Below, piece by piece: positions 17,349 through 24,938 of a stretch of 64,000 nt of DNA. This DNA is from an uncultured Vicinamibacterales bacterium (GTDB lineage Bacteria; Acidobacteriota; Vicinamibacteria; Vicinamibacterales; UBA8438). The stretch spans positions 4,446,910 through 4,510,909 of the forward strand of contig OY282382.1 in the NCBI GenBank assembly GCA_958295905.1. Direction: 5' to 3'. Every line of letters begins with the position of its first letter. Position 1 is the first letter of the stretch. Made by a program: the position numbers and the translations under genes. The notes under the pieces were generated by a model. The model made no database searches. It was not told the origin of the DNA and saw nothing but the letters and a program-made list of their open reading frames with translations.

Positions 17349-17913
17349 CACTGCTGTCCCATTAACTCCACGCGAACTTCATCGTCAACTGGGATGAACG
17401 ATCCGGTGGACTTTCGTTTCCGCTTCCCAGCAGCTCCAGAAGCGGCCGCCGCTCGAACAGGTTGAGCTGAAGAAGCCGCAGAATCTCGCTCGGCCTCCAG
17501 GCGATCCGATTCGAAAACTGGATGTACGACAGGATCAGATACATGCACATCGCAATCCAGAGCTGTGTCAGCACTGCGTTCCGCGTCGTCCCGACGAAGC
17601 TCTTCACCTTCAGGTTCTGCTTGATCCACTTGAAGAACAACTCCACCTGCCAGCGCGACTTGTAGATGTCCGCAATCGTCCCCGCCGACAGAGCGAAGTT
17701 CGTCGTCAGGAACACGTAGTCCTTCTTCGTCTCACGGTCGTGGTAGCCGACACGCCGCAGCCGATGCGGGCACCGCTTCCTCCCCTGCGAGCTCGTGAAC
17801 TCAATCGTCTCATCCGATGTCACGCCCCGCTTCGCGTTGACGGCCCGCGTCTCCACCACGCGGTACTTCATCCCCGCTTGAGACGCGTCACCAAGTGAAG
17901 TCCCTTCGAAATC

Positions 17914-19202
17914 ACTTCTGTCCCACACACCTTCAAGTGAAGGCGGCTTGAACCTTCCATGTCTGATAGAATGATTGGTAGCATAAGTCATTCAAAAGAC
18001 AGGAGATCCAAGCCGTGGCTCATCATAACACAGTCTTCGCGCAGCTTCTCAAGTTCCTTCCGAGACATGAATTCGAGGCCGAAGCTCGCCGGCACCAGCG
18101 CGGTCAGGGGTTGCGCGTCATGAGCCGCTGGGCGCAGTTCGCGGCCCTTGGCTTGGCGCAGTTGACGGGCCGACAGAGCCTGCGGGATATCGTGAGCAAC
18201 TTGGCCGCCCAAGGACGCAAACTCTATCACCTCGGCGTGGGGACGGTCAGCCGCTCGTCGTTGGCCCGGGTCAATACCGAACAGCCGTACACCCTCTACG
18301 AAGCGCTGTTCGAACGCCTGTTGGGCCGCTGCCGGGAGCACGCGCCGAGGCACGGCTTTCGATTCAAGAACAAGTTGTACGCCGTCGATGCGTCCACCAT
18401 CGATTTATGTCTGGCGGTCTTCCCGTGGGCGACGTTTCGACGCACGAAGGCGGCCGTCAAGCTGCACGTCGGTCTGGATGAGGCGGGCCATCTACCGAGC
18501 TTCGTCAGTGTGACCGAAGGCAAGACCGCCGATGTCACGGTCGTCCGCACCTGGATATTTCCGGCCGGCAGCGTGGTCGTGGCGGACCGGGCGTATATGG
18601 ACTTCAAGTGGTTCCATCAGTTGCAGGCGCAGGGCGTGACCTTCGTGACGCGCCTGAAGCGGGGCGTGCGGTATCGGGTCACGGACACGCACGGCGTCCG
18701 CCGCGGGACCGGCGTCATCAGCGACGAGACGATCGAGCTGACGAGCGCTCGCGGCCGGAAGGCGTATGCCGCGCCGCTGCGGCGGGTGGTCTACAAGGAC
18801 CCGGTGACGAAGAACCGGTACGTGTTCGTGACCAACAACACGACGTGGGTGGCCAAGACGATTGCGGACATCTACAAATCCCGGTGGCAGATCGAGCTGT
18901 TTTTCAAGTGGATCAAGCAGCATCTGAAGGTGAAGCGGTTCGTGGGCCGGTCGAAGAACGCGGTCATGACGCAGCTATGGGTGGCGATGTGCATGTACTT
19001 GCTGTTGGCGTATCTCAAGTTCGTCATGCGAGTGAGTTGGAGCCTTCACCAGATGCTGCAGGTCCTCCAGCTCAACGTGTTCGAACGTCGCCTACTCCAG
19101 GAGCTCTTCACGACGCCGTCGCCACCCGGTCCTTCCAGCCCTCCCGGCCCCCAACTGCCGCTGATGTGGGCCTAGAATCGCCAAAATTGTGGGACACTAG
19201 TG
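17914..19202 (+). mobile_element. IS4-family element, copy 2, complete
   Basis: Same ends and same length as the copy at 15886. The bases CTTCGAAATC occur directly before 17914 and directly after 19202, giving a 9-10 bp target duplication. It has inserted into the transposase gene of the second IS4-type element. Confidence 0.87.
18015..19175 (+). CDS. IS4-family transposase (DUF4372 plus DDE_Tnp_1), copy 2
   Basis: A 386-residue protein differing from copy 1 by only a couple of residues (for example Val for Ile in RRTKAAVKLHVGL, and Gln for Arg in SLHQMLQVL). All catalytic motifs are intact. The near identity and clean target duplications point to recent transposition. Confidence 0.92.
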   Translation: MAHHNTVFAQLLKFLPRHEFEAEARRHQRGQGLRVMSRWAQFAALGLAQLTGRQSLRDIVSNLAAQGRKLYHLGVGTVSRSSLARVNTEQPYTLYEALFERLLGRCREHAPRHGFRFKNKLYAVDASTIDLCLAVFPWATFRRTKAAVKLHVGLDEAGHLPSFVSVTEGKTADVTVVRTWIFPAGSVVVADRAYMDFKWFHQLQAQGVTFVTRLKRGVRYRVTDTHGVRRGTGVISDETIELTSARGRKAYAAPLRRVVYKDPVTKNRYVFVTNNTTWVAKTIADIYKSRWQIELFFKWIKQHLKVKRFVGRSKNAVMTQLWVAMCMYLLLAYLKFVMRVSWSLHQMLQVLQLNVFERRLLQELFTTPSPPGPSSPPGPQLPLMWA

Positions 19203-19650
19203 CTTCGAAATCAACGAATCAATCCACGCGAAGTCCACGTACGCGCGGTCCGCAGCCACGATGCTGCCCGGCGGCAGCTTCAACGCCCGCGCCGCCTTGA
19301 TGTCCGACGTCTTCCCGTTCGTCACCCGAACGAACGTCGGCAGATACCCCGCGTGGTCCAGACCGACGTGTACCTTCACCGCCCCTTTCGTCCGCCGGAA
19401 CTTCGCCCACGGAAACACCGACAGACACAAGTCAACGGTCGTCGAGTCCAACGAGAACAGCTTGGCTTTGAACCGGAAGTCATGTCCCGGTACCTTCGCT
19501 TGGCAGCGTCCCAGCACCTGCGCGAGTACGGTATTATTGTGGGCCACGGGCTTGGTTCCCACTGTGTTTCGGTTGGTTTTTCTCAAAAACCCATTATACC
19601 AGCACAGGTGTTCTGGACCCGTTTCATTTGCCTCTAGTGGGACAGCAGTG

Positions 19651-20048
19651 TCTTCGCTCCTGTTGTCGGGTACCGTCAGCATGGGTGGTGTCTCCTTCCC
19701 CCCGCGTGCCAGCCAGGGTTGTTTGAATCTCCTCAAATGCGTGTGGGTAGGGGCGGTGCCAATTCGATGCCTCCGCAGCACAGGAACCGCATCGAGATGA
19801 GCGCACCGGCCGAGTGGAAACCGTACGCGCGCCGCGCAATCACACGCAGCTTGTTGTTGATACCCTCTACCGGACCGTTCGTCATCCGGGTGTCCAGATA
19901 CGCCGGGATGCCTTCCGCGTGTTTCCGAATCGTGCGCCCCAGCTTCACGAACGGCGCCAAGCGGGACCGCGCAGCCCATGACGCCGCCAGCATCCCGCAC
20001 CGACCCGCTGATCGGCGCCGCCCTACCCACACTCGTTTGAGGAGAGCC
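19651..20048 (-). pseudogene. ISL3-family transposase, C-terminal fragment
   Basis: The minus strand reads FVKLGRTIRKHAEGIPAYLD and RMTNGPVEGINNKLRVIARR, then FHSAGALISMRFLCCGGIE before a stop near 19733. This is the conserved C-terminus of ISL3 transposases. It is joined on one side to a truncated IS4-type element and on the other to the end of the second IS4-type element, so the N-terminal part is lost. Confidence 0.8.
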
Positions 20049-20678
20049 GAAGGTCACGCCCTGCGCCTGCAACTGATGGAACCGCTTGAAGTCCATATAC
20101 GCCCGGTCCGCCACGACCACGCTGCCCGCCGGAAATATCCAGGTGCGGACGACCGTGACATCGGCGGTCTTGCCTTCGGTCACACTGACGAAGCTCGGTA
20201 GATGGCCCGCCTCATCCAGACCGACGTGCAGCTTGACGGCCGCCTTCGTGCGTCGAAACGTCGCCCACGGGAAGACCGCCAGACACAAATCGATGGTGGA
20301 CGCATCGACGGCGTACAACTTGTTCTTGAATCGAAAGCCGTGCCTCGGCGCGTGCTCCCGGCAGCGGCCCAACAGGCGTTCGAACAGCGCTTCGTAGAGG
20401 GTGTACGGCTGTTCGGTATTGACCCGGGCCAACGACGAGCGGCTGACCGTCCCCACGCCGAGGTGATAGAGTTTGCGTCCTTGGGCGGCCAAGTTGCTCA
20501 CGATATCCCGCAGGCTCTGTCGGCCCGTCAACTGCGCCAAGCCAAGGGCCGCGAACTGCGCCCAGCGGCTCATGACGCGCAACCCCTGACCGCGCTGGTG
20601 CCGGCGAGCTTCGGTCTCGAATTCATGTCTCGGAGGGAACTTGAGAAGCTGCGCGAAGACTGTGTTATGATGAGCCAC
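20049..20678 (-). pseudogene. IS4-family transposase, N-terminal 210 residues
   Basis: Identical in plan to the intact copies from MAHHNTVFAQLLKF to HQLQAQGVTF, including both Asp motifs, but lacking the third catalytic residue. The reading frame continues through unrelated antisense sequence and does not represent a real fusion protein. Confidence 0.8.
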
Positions 20679-20779
20679 GGCTTGGATCTCCTGTCTTTTG
20701 AATGACTTATGCTACCAATCATTCTATCAGACATGGAAGGTTCAAGCCGCCTTCACTTGAAGGTGTGTGGGACAGAAGT
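20049..20779 (-). mobile_element. IS4-family element, copy 3, truncated
   Basis: This is the same element as at 15886 but on the minus strand. The terminal repeat ACTTCTGTCCCAC is at the right (ending at 20779). The other end is missing: similarity stops at about 20049 where ISL3 sequence begins. It abuts and truncates a beta-barrel gene on the right. Confidence 0.8.
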
Positions 20780-20780
20780 G

Positions 20781-20961
20781 TCCAACAACCCACCTCGCAG
20801 CCTATGGCTGGACCCCAAACCTGCAAATCTCCACCGGGGCTTTGTTCAAGTCCGGCAGGATACCGCTCATTGATCTGGAAGTGCGATACGTGTGGTTGGC
20901 CACGAACACGATTGGTGCAAGTGGCATCCGGATTGGCGCCGGACTACGCTACGGATTCTGA
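20781..20961 (+). pseudogene. Outer-membrane beta-barrel protein, C-terminal fragment
   Basis: The last 60 residues (LAAYGWTPNLQISTGALFKS, LIDLEVRYVWLA, ASGIRIGAGLRYGF) have the alternating pattern and terminal aromatic residue of a small outer-membrane beta barrel of the OmpW/opacity type. The N-terminal part was removed when the IS4-type copy arrived at 20779. The stop codon overlaps the start of the next gene. Confidence 0.55.
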
Positions 20962-21237
20962 TGGGGGAATGGCTCCTGCGTGATCTTCGCGACACCGCCC
21001 GGAAACTGCGGGTGCATCCGAGTGTCACGCTTGCCACCGTGACCCTGCTTGCTGTCGGCATCGGCGCAACACGACGACTTTTGGCCTCGTTAGCGCGCTC
21101 CTCGCCCAGCGATTGCCTTACCCTGAATCGGAGTCCATCGTGACTGTGGGGCAAGTGTCCAGGTGGCGTGCTGGATCGGCCATTGACGGGCACCAAGTTC
21201 CGACGCTTGCTGGGCGAGGCGCGGTCTTTGAGCACCT
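20961..21237 (+). pseudogene. ADOP/MacB-type permease, N-terminal fragment, frameshifted
   Basis: The ATG overlaps the preceding TGA. The sequence MGEWLLRDLRDTARKLRVHP and VTLLAVGIGA matches the cytoplasmic start and first membrane helix of acidobacterial ADOP permeases. After one frameshift near 21068 it continues TTFGLVSALLAQRLPYPESE, again the family pattern. It is cut off at the end of the IS1182-type remnant (21238). Several hundred residues are missing. Confidence 0.65.
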
Positions 21238-22118
21238 AGGAGTCTGCGCCGCAGGAAGGTCGCGGAACCCCGGTGGCTTGCGTCGTGACGCACGGCGTCA
21301 AGGTGTCTTCCGCGGTCGACGAGCAGGTGATTTTCGACCAGCCGGCGGCGTGAACCGAAACAGACCGTACACCCCTCCAAACGCCGCGATTCGCACCCGA
21401 TTCTCGGTCGGTGGGGGCAGGATCCACCCCGTTACGCCGCCATCAGCGCGTGCAGGCGCTTGGCGTTCCCGCCAGGCACACCAAGTCCCACTCGCCCCGC
21501 ACCTGCGCCAGGCCGCGCAGGCTGAAGCGCCGGAAGCCCAGCACGTGCTTGACCCAGCCATACGGCACCTCCGACAACCACTTCCGCTCCGCATACACCG
21601 CCCGCCCCGCCGGCGTCGACAGCTTCTCCACCATCCACCCCGTCGCCGGATGCTTCTCCAGATCGCGGCCGGCGACCCCCTTGTCCTCCCGGCCCGCCGC
21701 CACATAACCGTCAACACCCCGCGTTTCCAGGTCCGCCAAATCCCGCTCGTTGCAGTACCCCGCGTCGGCCAGCACCGTCTCCGGCTGCGTCTCGAACGTC
21801 TCCCGCACCTGGTCGAGCAACACCGGCAGCCCCCCCTAGTCGCTCGCGTTCGCCGTCACATCCGTCGCCACCAACAACTGGTGCTCGGCGTCCACCGCCG
21901 TCTGCGCGTTGTAGCACTGCTGGAAGCCCTCGCCGCCCGTCTTCATGATCCCGCTTGGTGCGCCAAGTGACCCTCGGGCAGCCACTCCCGCACATCGGGC
22001 GGCAACAACAGCGACTGCTCGGGCACGTAGGGGCGAAACGTGGTCGACATCAAGCTCCCTCTCGTCGTCGGCTTGTCTACAATTGTCGCATCGATTTTCT
22101 GTGGCGCAGACTCCTAGG
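21238..22118 (-). mobile_element. IS1182-type element remnant with inverted ends
   Basis: The ends are AGGAGTCTGCGCCGCAG at 21239 and, inwards from 22118, AGGAGTCTGCGCCACAG. They flank an internally deleted transposase on the minus strand. The same terminal sequence occurs in the dispersed palindromic repeats of this window (for example 26662, 46986 and 56517), so this element is a likely source of them. Confidence 0.65.
21432..22050 (-). pseudogene. IS1182-family transposase, internally deleted
   Basis: The ATG at 22050 opens MSTTFRPYVPEQSLLLPPDV and WLPEGHLAHQ, the IS1182 N-terminus. It then jumps to GIMKTGGEGFQQCYNAQTAV, skipping about 200-300 residues. A stop and frameshift near 21838 precede the C-terminal part (ETVLADAGYCNERDLADLE, YAERKWLSEVPYGWVKHVLG). 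It ends with NAKRLHALMAA. Dead gene. Confidence 0.8.
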
Positions 22119-22211
22119 TCTAGCCGTCTAGCCGCCGTCCTCGATGCCCGACCCGGGCCGGGTCGGCGCCGCCCTCGACGAGGCGGTAGCGGCGGGAAGG
22201 GACGGCCGGGG

Positions 22212-22229
22212 CGTGATACCGTGTGGGGC
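22212..22229 (+). promoter_or_regulatory. Conserved motif ahead of the coiled-coil gene
   Basis: CGTGATACCGTGTGGGGC directly precedes the ATG. The core CGTGATACCGT recurs at the same place ahead of the related genes at 50778 and 59772. It may be a -10 region of a very short leader or a binding site. Confidence 0.5.
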
Positions 22230-22547
22230 ATGGACGCCATCACACCGTGGCTCACGCCGGCTATCGTCATCGCCGTGTTCGCGTGGCTGCGGGCGGATAT
22301 CCGCGGCCTCAAGACCGACATCGACAAGCGCATTGACGGCCTCGACGCGCGCCTCACCGGCCGCATTGACGGCCTCGACGCGCGGATCGACAACGCCGTC
22401 CGGGAACTGCGAACCGACATCGCAGCCGTCAACACGCGGATCGACAACGCCGTCCGGGAACTGCGGACCGACATCGCGGGCGTGCACACGCGGATCGACG
22501 CCGTACTGTTGGCCGACCGCGACAAACGGGACCGGGGCGCCGCCTGA
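22230..22547 (+). CDS. Membrane-anchored coiled-coil protein, MDAxTPWLTP family (copy A)
   Basis: A 105-residue protein: a short N-terminal membrane helix (MDAITPWLTPAIVIAVFAWL) followed by about 75 residues of repeats of the type RIDxxVRELRTDIAxVxT, predicted as a continuous coiled coil, and a charged tail ADRDKRDRGAA. Two related intact genes lie at 50778 and 59410, differing in repeat number. The stop overlaps the start of a second small frame (TGATG). The family is not recognised; a membrane-bound oligomer is an inference. Confidence 0.7.
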   Translation: MDAITPWLTPAIVIAVFAWLRADIRGLKTDIDKRIDGLDARLTGRIDGLDARIDNAVRELRTDIAAVNTRIDNAVRELRTDIAGVHTRIDAVLLADRDKRDRGAA

Positions 22548-22675
22548 TGGACGCCTTCACGACCGACATCGCAGCCGTCAACAAGCGCGTCGACTGACTC
22601 GCGGCGGAAGTCGCCGGGCTGCGTGAACGGATAGCGAAGCTCGAAGGCGCACTCGACGGCTTCATGGCCGGCTAG
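22547..22675 (+). pseudogene. Second coiled-coil frame, interrupted by a stop
   Basis: Overlapping the previous stop, MDAFTTDIAAVNKRVD is followed by TGA and then in frame LAAEVAGLRERIAKLEGALD and GFMAG with a stop. A TGG to TGA change would explain it. The tail looks like a typical short coiled coil. The same TGATG arrangement follows the copy at 50778. Confidence 0.5.
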
Positions 22676-23070
22676 CGCGGCCGGGATAGGGACGCGGCTT
22701 GAGCGCCGGACCCGCGACCCGGCAACTGCTCGGCTTCCAGCTCATGGCCGGCCCGGGGACCGACCAGGTCGAGCCGCAACGCCTCGGCGAGGCGCGCGCG
22801 GCCCCCACGAGAACTGGCCCGCGAAGGCGCACAACCCGCGCAGCACCTCGGCCGCTCGGGTGAGAAAGACTAAGGTCCACGAGCCGACGGCACACCACTT
22901 AACCTCCGCCCCCGGTTCACGATCGACATCAGCGAGCAGTACGGTTGGCGGTTCGAGCCTGCATGCCTTCGAGTACAGTTGAGTCAAGTTAGAACGTTTG
23001 CGTCGCGAGTGGTTGTATACGTCGCGCCTGACGAACTGGCGGCAACAACACGAGGCGAGCGCCAGACTGG
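22676..23070. other. No gene seen
   Basis: About 395 bp of shadow frames between the coiled-coil locus and the ATPase fragment. The last 80 bp may contain more of the ATPase gene in other frames, but no motif is clear. Confidence 0.4.
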
Positions 23071-23421
23071 GACTACCCGCTCGAAGCCGTGCGCGAAGCG
23101 CTGGTCAATGCGGTCGCGCACCGCGACTACACCATCACCGTGACCGACATCGAGCTTTCCCTCTACACCGACCGGATCGAGATCATCTCTCCCGGGCGTC
23201 TCCCGAACATGGTCGCCGTCGACAAGATGCGGGCCGGATACCGCGCGTCGCGCAACGAGCTGATCAAGGAAGTGCTGCGCGACTACCGCTACATCGAAGC
23301 CACCGGCCTCGGAGTGCCGCGCAGAATCATTGATGGGATGCGCGCGCACAACGGCACCGAGCCTGACCTCATCAAGGAGGATGATCGCTTCCTGGTACGC
23401 CTGTGGAAGGAAGTGAACTCA
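23071..23421 (+). pseudogene. RecG-like/AlbA_2-type ATPase, C-terminal HATPase_c_4 fragment
   Basis: The sequence DYPLEAVREALVNAVAHRDY, YTDRIEIISPGRLPNMV, SRNELIKEVLRDY and IEATGLGVPRRIIDGMRAHN is the HATPase_c_4 domain found at the C-terminus of proteins with an AlbA_2 DNA-binding domain. The N-terminal half is absent. After FLVRLWKEVN no stop follows and the frame runs on through the antisense of the next gene, whose own stop is at 23419. The gene is therefore truncated at both ends. Confidence 0.7.
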
Positions 23422-24474
23422 GCGGGCCGGCGGCCAGGGCGCCTTCGACAGCCAGGGCCCGAGGCGGTCCGCGTAGGCGAAGATGGCCGGCAGGCCGCCG
23501 GTATGGAGGAAGAGCACCCGGCTGCCGGCGGCGATGCGCCCCGAGCGCACGTGGGCGATGAGGCCCGCCATCGCCTTGCCGGTGTAGACGGGGTCGAGGA
23601 GCAACGCCTCGTGCCGCGCCGCCATCTCCAGCGCCTCGCGCACCGCGTCGTTGAGCCGGCCGTAGCCCGGTGCGAGCACCGCGTCGGAGACATCGACGTC
23701 GCCCTCGTCGAACGCCGACGGGCGCTCGATCATCGCGGCCAGCGCCGCCGCCGCGCCCGCCACCCGCGCGCCCTGCCGGCGCGCGTCGCGCCGCACGCAG
23801 ATGCCGCGCACCGGCATCGTCCCGCCGACGGCCCGCAACCCGACGAGGACGCCCGCGTGGGTGGCCGCGCTGCCCGAGGCGCAGACCACCGCGTCGAACC
23901 CGACGCCGAGGGCCGCGGCCTGCGTCACGATCTCGTCGGCGGCCAGGACGTAGCCGAGCCCGCCGAGCGGCGGGCGCCCCGGGGCGGAGTGAATCACGTA
24001 GGGCCGGCGGCCCTCGCCGGCGAGCGCCCGGGCGAGACGCTCGAGCGCGGCGTCCGCCGCGGCCTCGTCCTCGCCGACGGGAAACGAATGGAGGGTCGCG
24101 CCGAGCAACCGGTCCACCAGCAGGTTGCCCGAGTCGCGGTAGAGGTCGCCGGCCTCGTCTACGCGCTCTTCGAGCTGGATGTGCGCGTCCATCCCGAGCC
24201 GGCGCGCGCCGGCGGCGGCGACGCGGACGAGGTTCGACTGCACCGCCCCGGTGACCAGCACCGTGTCGGCGCCGCGGGCCTGCGCCGCCCCGAGATGGAA
24301 CTCGAGCTGGCGCACCTTGTTGCCGCCCAGCGCCAGCCCCGTGCAGTCGTCGCGCTTGACCCACAGCTCGACGCCGAGGGCGGCGCCGAGGCGCGGGGCG
24401 GCGTCGAGAGGCGTGGGCGCGTGGCCGAGCCGGACTCTCGCGAAACGGTCTACCGCGGCAAGCGGGCTGGACAT
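23419..24474 (-). CDS. D-cysteine desulfhydrase / ACC deaminase family PLP enzyme
   Basis: A 351-residue fold-type II PLP enzyme. LWVKRDDCTGLALGGNKVRQ contains the PLP-binding Lys; VTGAVQSNLVRVAAAGARRL and VCASGSAATHAGVLVGLRA (phosphate-binding Gly-rich loop) follow, and LFLHTGGLPAIFAY lies near the end. The family removes sulphide or ammonia from D-cysteine or 1-aminocyclopropane-1-carboxylate; D-cysteine desulfhydrase is the more common annotation for this sequence type. The ATG at 24474 matches the family start (RFARVRLGHAPTPL); an upstream ATG at 24534 adds only low-complexity sequence. It stands alone. Confidence 0.85.
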   Translation of the reverse strand: MSSPLAAVDRFARVRLGHAPTPLDAAPRLGAALGVELWVKRDDCTGLALGGNKVRQLEFHLGAAQARGADTVLVTGAVQSNLVRVAAAGARRLGMDAHIQLEERVDEAGDLYRDSGNLLVDRLLGATLHSFPVGEDEAAADAALERLARALAGEGRRPYVIHSAPGRPPLGGLGYVLAADEIVTQAAALGVGFDAVVCASGSAATHAGVLVGLRAVGGTMPVRGICVRRDARRQGARVAGAAAALAAMIERPSAFDEGDVDVSDAVLAPGYGRLNDAVREALEMAARHEALLLDPVYTGKAMAGLIAHVRSGRIAAGSRVLFLHTGGLPAIFAYADRLGPWLSKAPWPPAR

Positions 24475-24600
24475 ACGCCGGCGGGCTCGGCTGGACTCGC
24501 GCGTCAGGCGCTCTATCGGGCGGCGCACGGGCATTCAGGAATGCGGCGTCCCCGTGCGTGAACGGCAGTCAGCAGGAGGCGGTGCCACCTGCCGCCACAT

Positions 24601-24911
24601 CCTGAACGAGGTCGACGGCTACCCGGCTACCCTCCGCGCATGTAATGAGCAGCAGGGGGCGGTGACGCCTGCCCAAGGGCATCCCACGCTGACTGCGCGT
24701 GACGGCCTCGCCCCCGATCGCCACCGTCTTGCCGACCGGCCGGCGCCACGTGAGACCCACGATTCCGCACGTCCGGAGCCCCAGGACCCGCCACGATGCC
24801 GCCTGCGCACGGCGGTGGCGGAGCGTGGGATGGTCCTGCCTGGACGAGGTCGACGGCTACCCGACTACCCTCCGCGCGTGTTATGAGCAGCAGGGCGCGG
24901 TGACGCCTGCC
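24601..24911. repeat. 72-bp direct repeats flanking a miniature element
   Basis: A segment with GAGGTCGACGGCTACCCG and ATGAGCAGCAGGG occurs at 24601-24672 and again at 24839-24911 with a handful of differences. The miniature element at 24679-24833 lies between them. No gene is seen here. Confidence 0.7.
24679..24833 (-). repeat. Miniature inverted-repeat element (copy A)
   Basis: About 155 bp with ends GCATCCCACGCTGAC and, read inwards, CCATCCCACGCTCCGCC. The interior (CGGCCGGTCGGCAAGACGG on the minus strand) is shared with copies at 31016, 32379 and 43866. It encodes no protein, so it would need a transposase in trans. Confidence 0.75.
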
Positions 24912-24938
24912 GCCACGCGCCTCGACGCGCTCTTCGTC

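Larger units (their letters stand above)
17362..19547 (-). pseudogene. IS4-family transposase of the second element, deleted and interrupted
   Basis: A GTG at 19547 opens VAHNNTVLAQ and jumps straight to VLGRCQAKVPGHDFRFKAK, so about 85 residues of the N-terminal domain are deleted. The catalytic part continues (SLDSTTVDL, VAADRAYVDF) to the insertion at 19202. It resumes at 17903 with two nearby compensating frameshifts before GMKYRVVETR, and ends with the Glu block YKSRWQVELFFKWIK and a stop at 17362. Dead gene. Confidence 0.8.
17349..19650. mobile_element. Second IS4-type element, interrupted by copy 2 of the first
   Basis: The ends read CACTGCTGTCCCATTA at 17349 and, inwards from 19650, CACTGCTGTCCCACTA, an inverted repeat. 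The transposase is on the minus strand and related to, but distinct from, the element at 15886. A complete copy of that element sits inside it (17914-19202). The outer flanks differ (IS1380 on the left, ISL3 on the right) and no target duplication was seen. Confidence 0.75.

Noticed and set aside
22595-22597. In-frame TGA as possible selenocysteine codon
   Set aside because: No SECIS-like hairpin was evident and a TGG to TGA change gives a simpler explanation; the related frames are also decayed.
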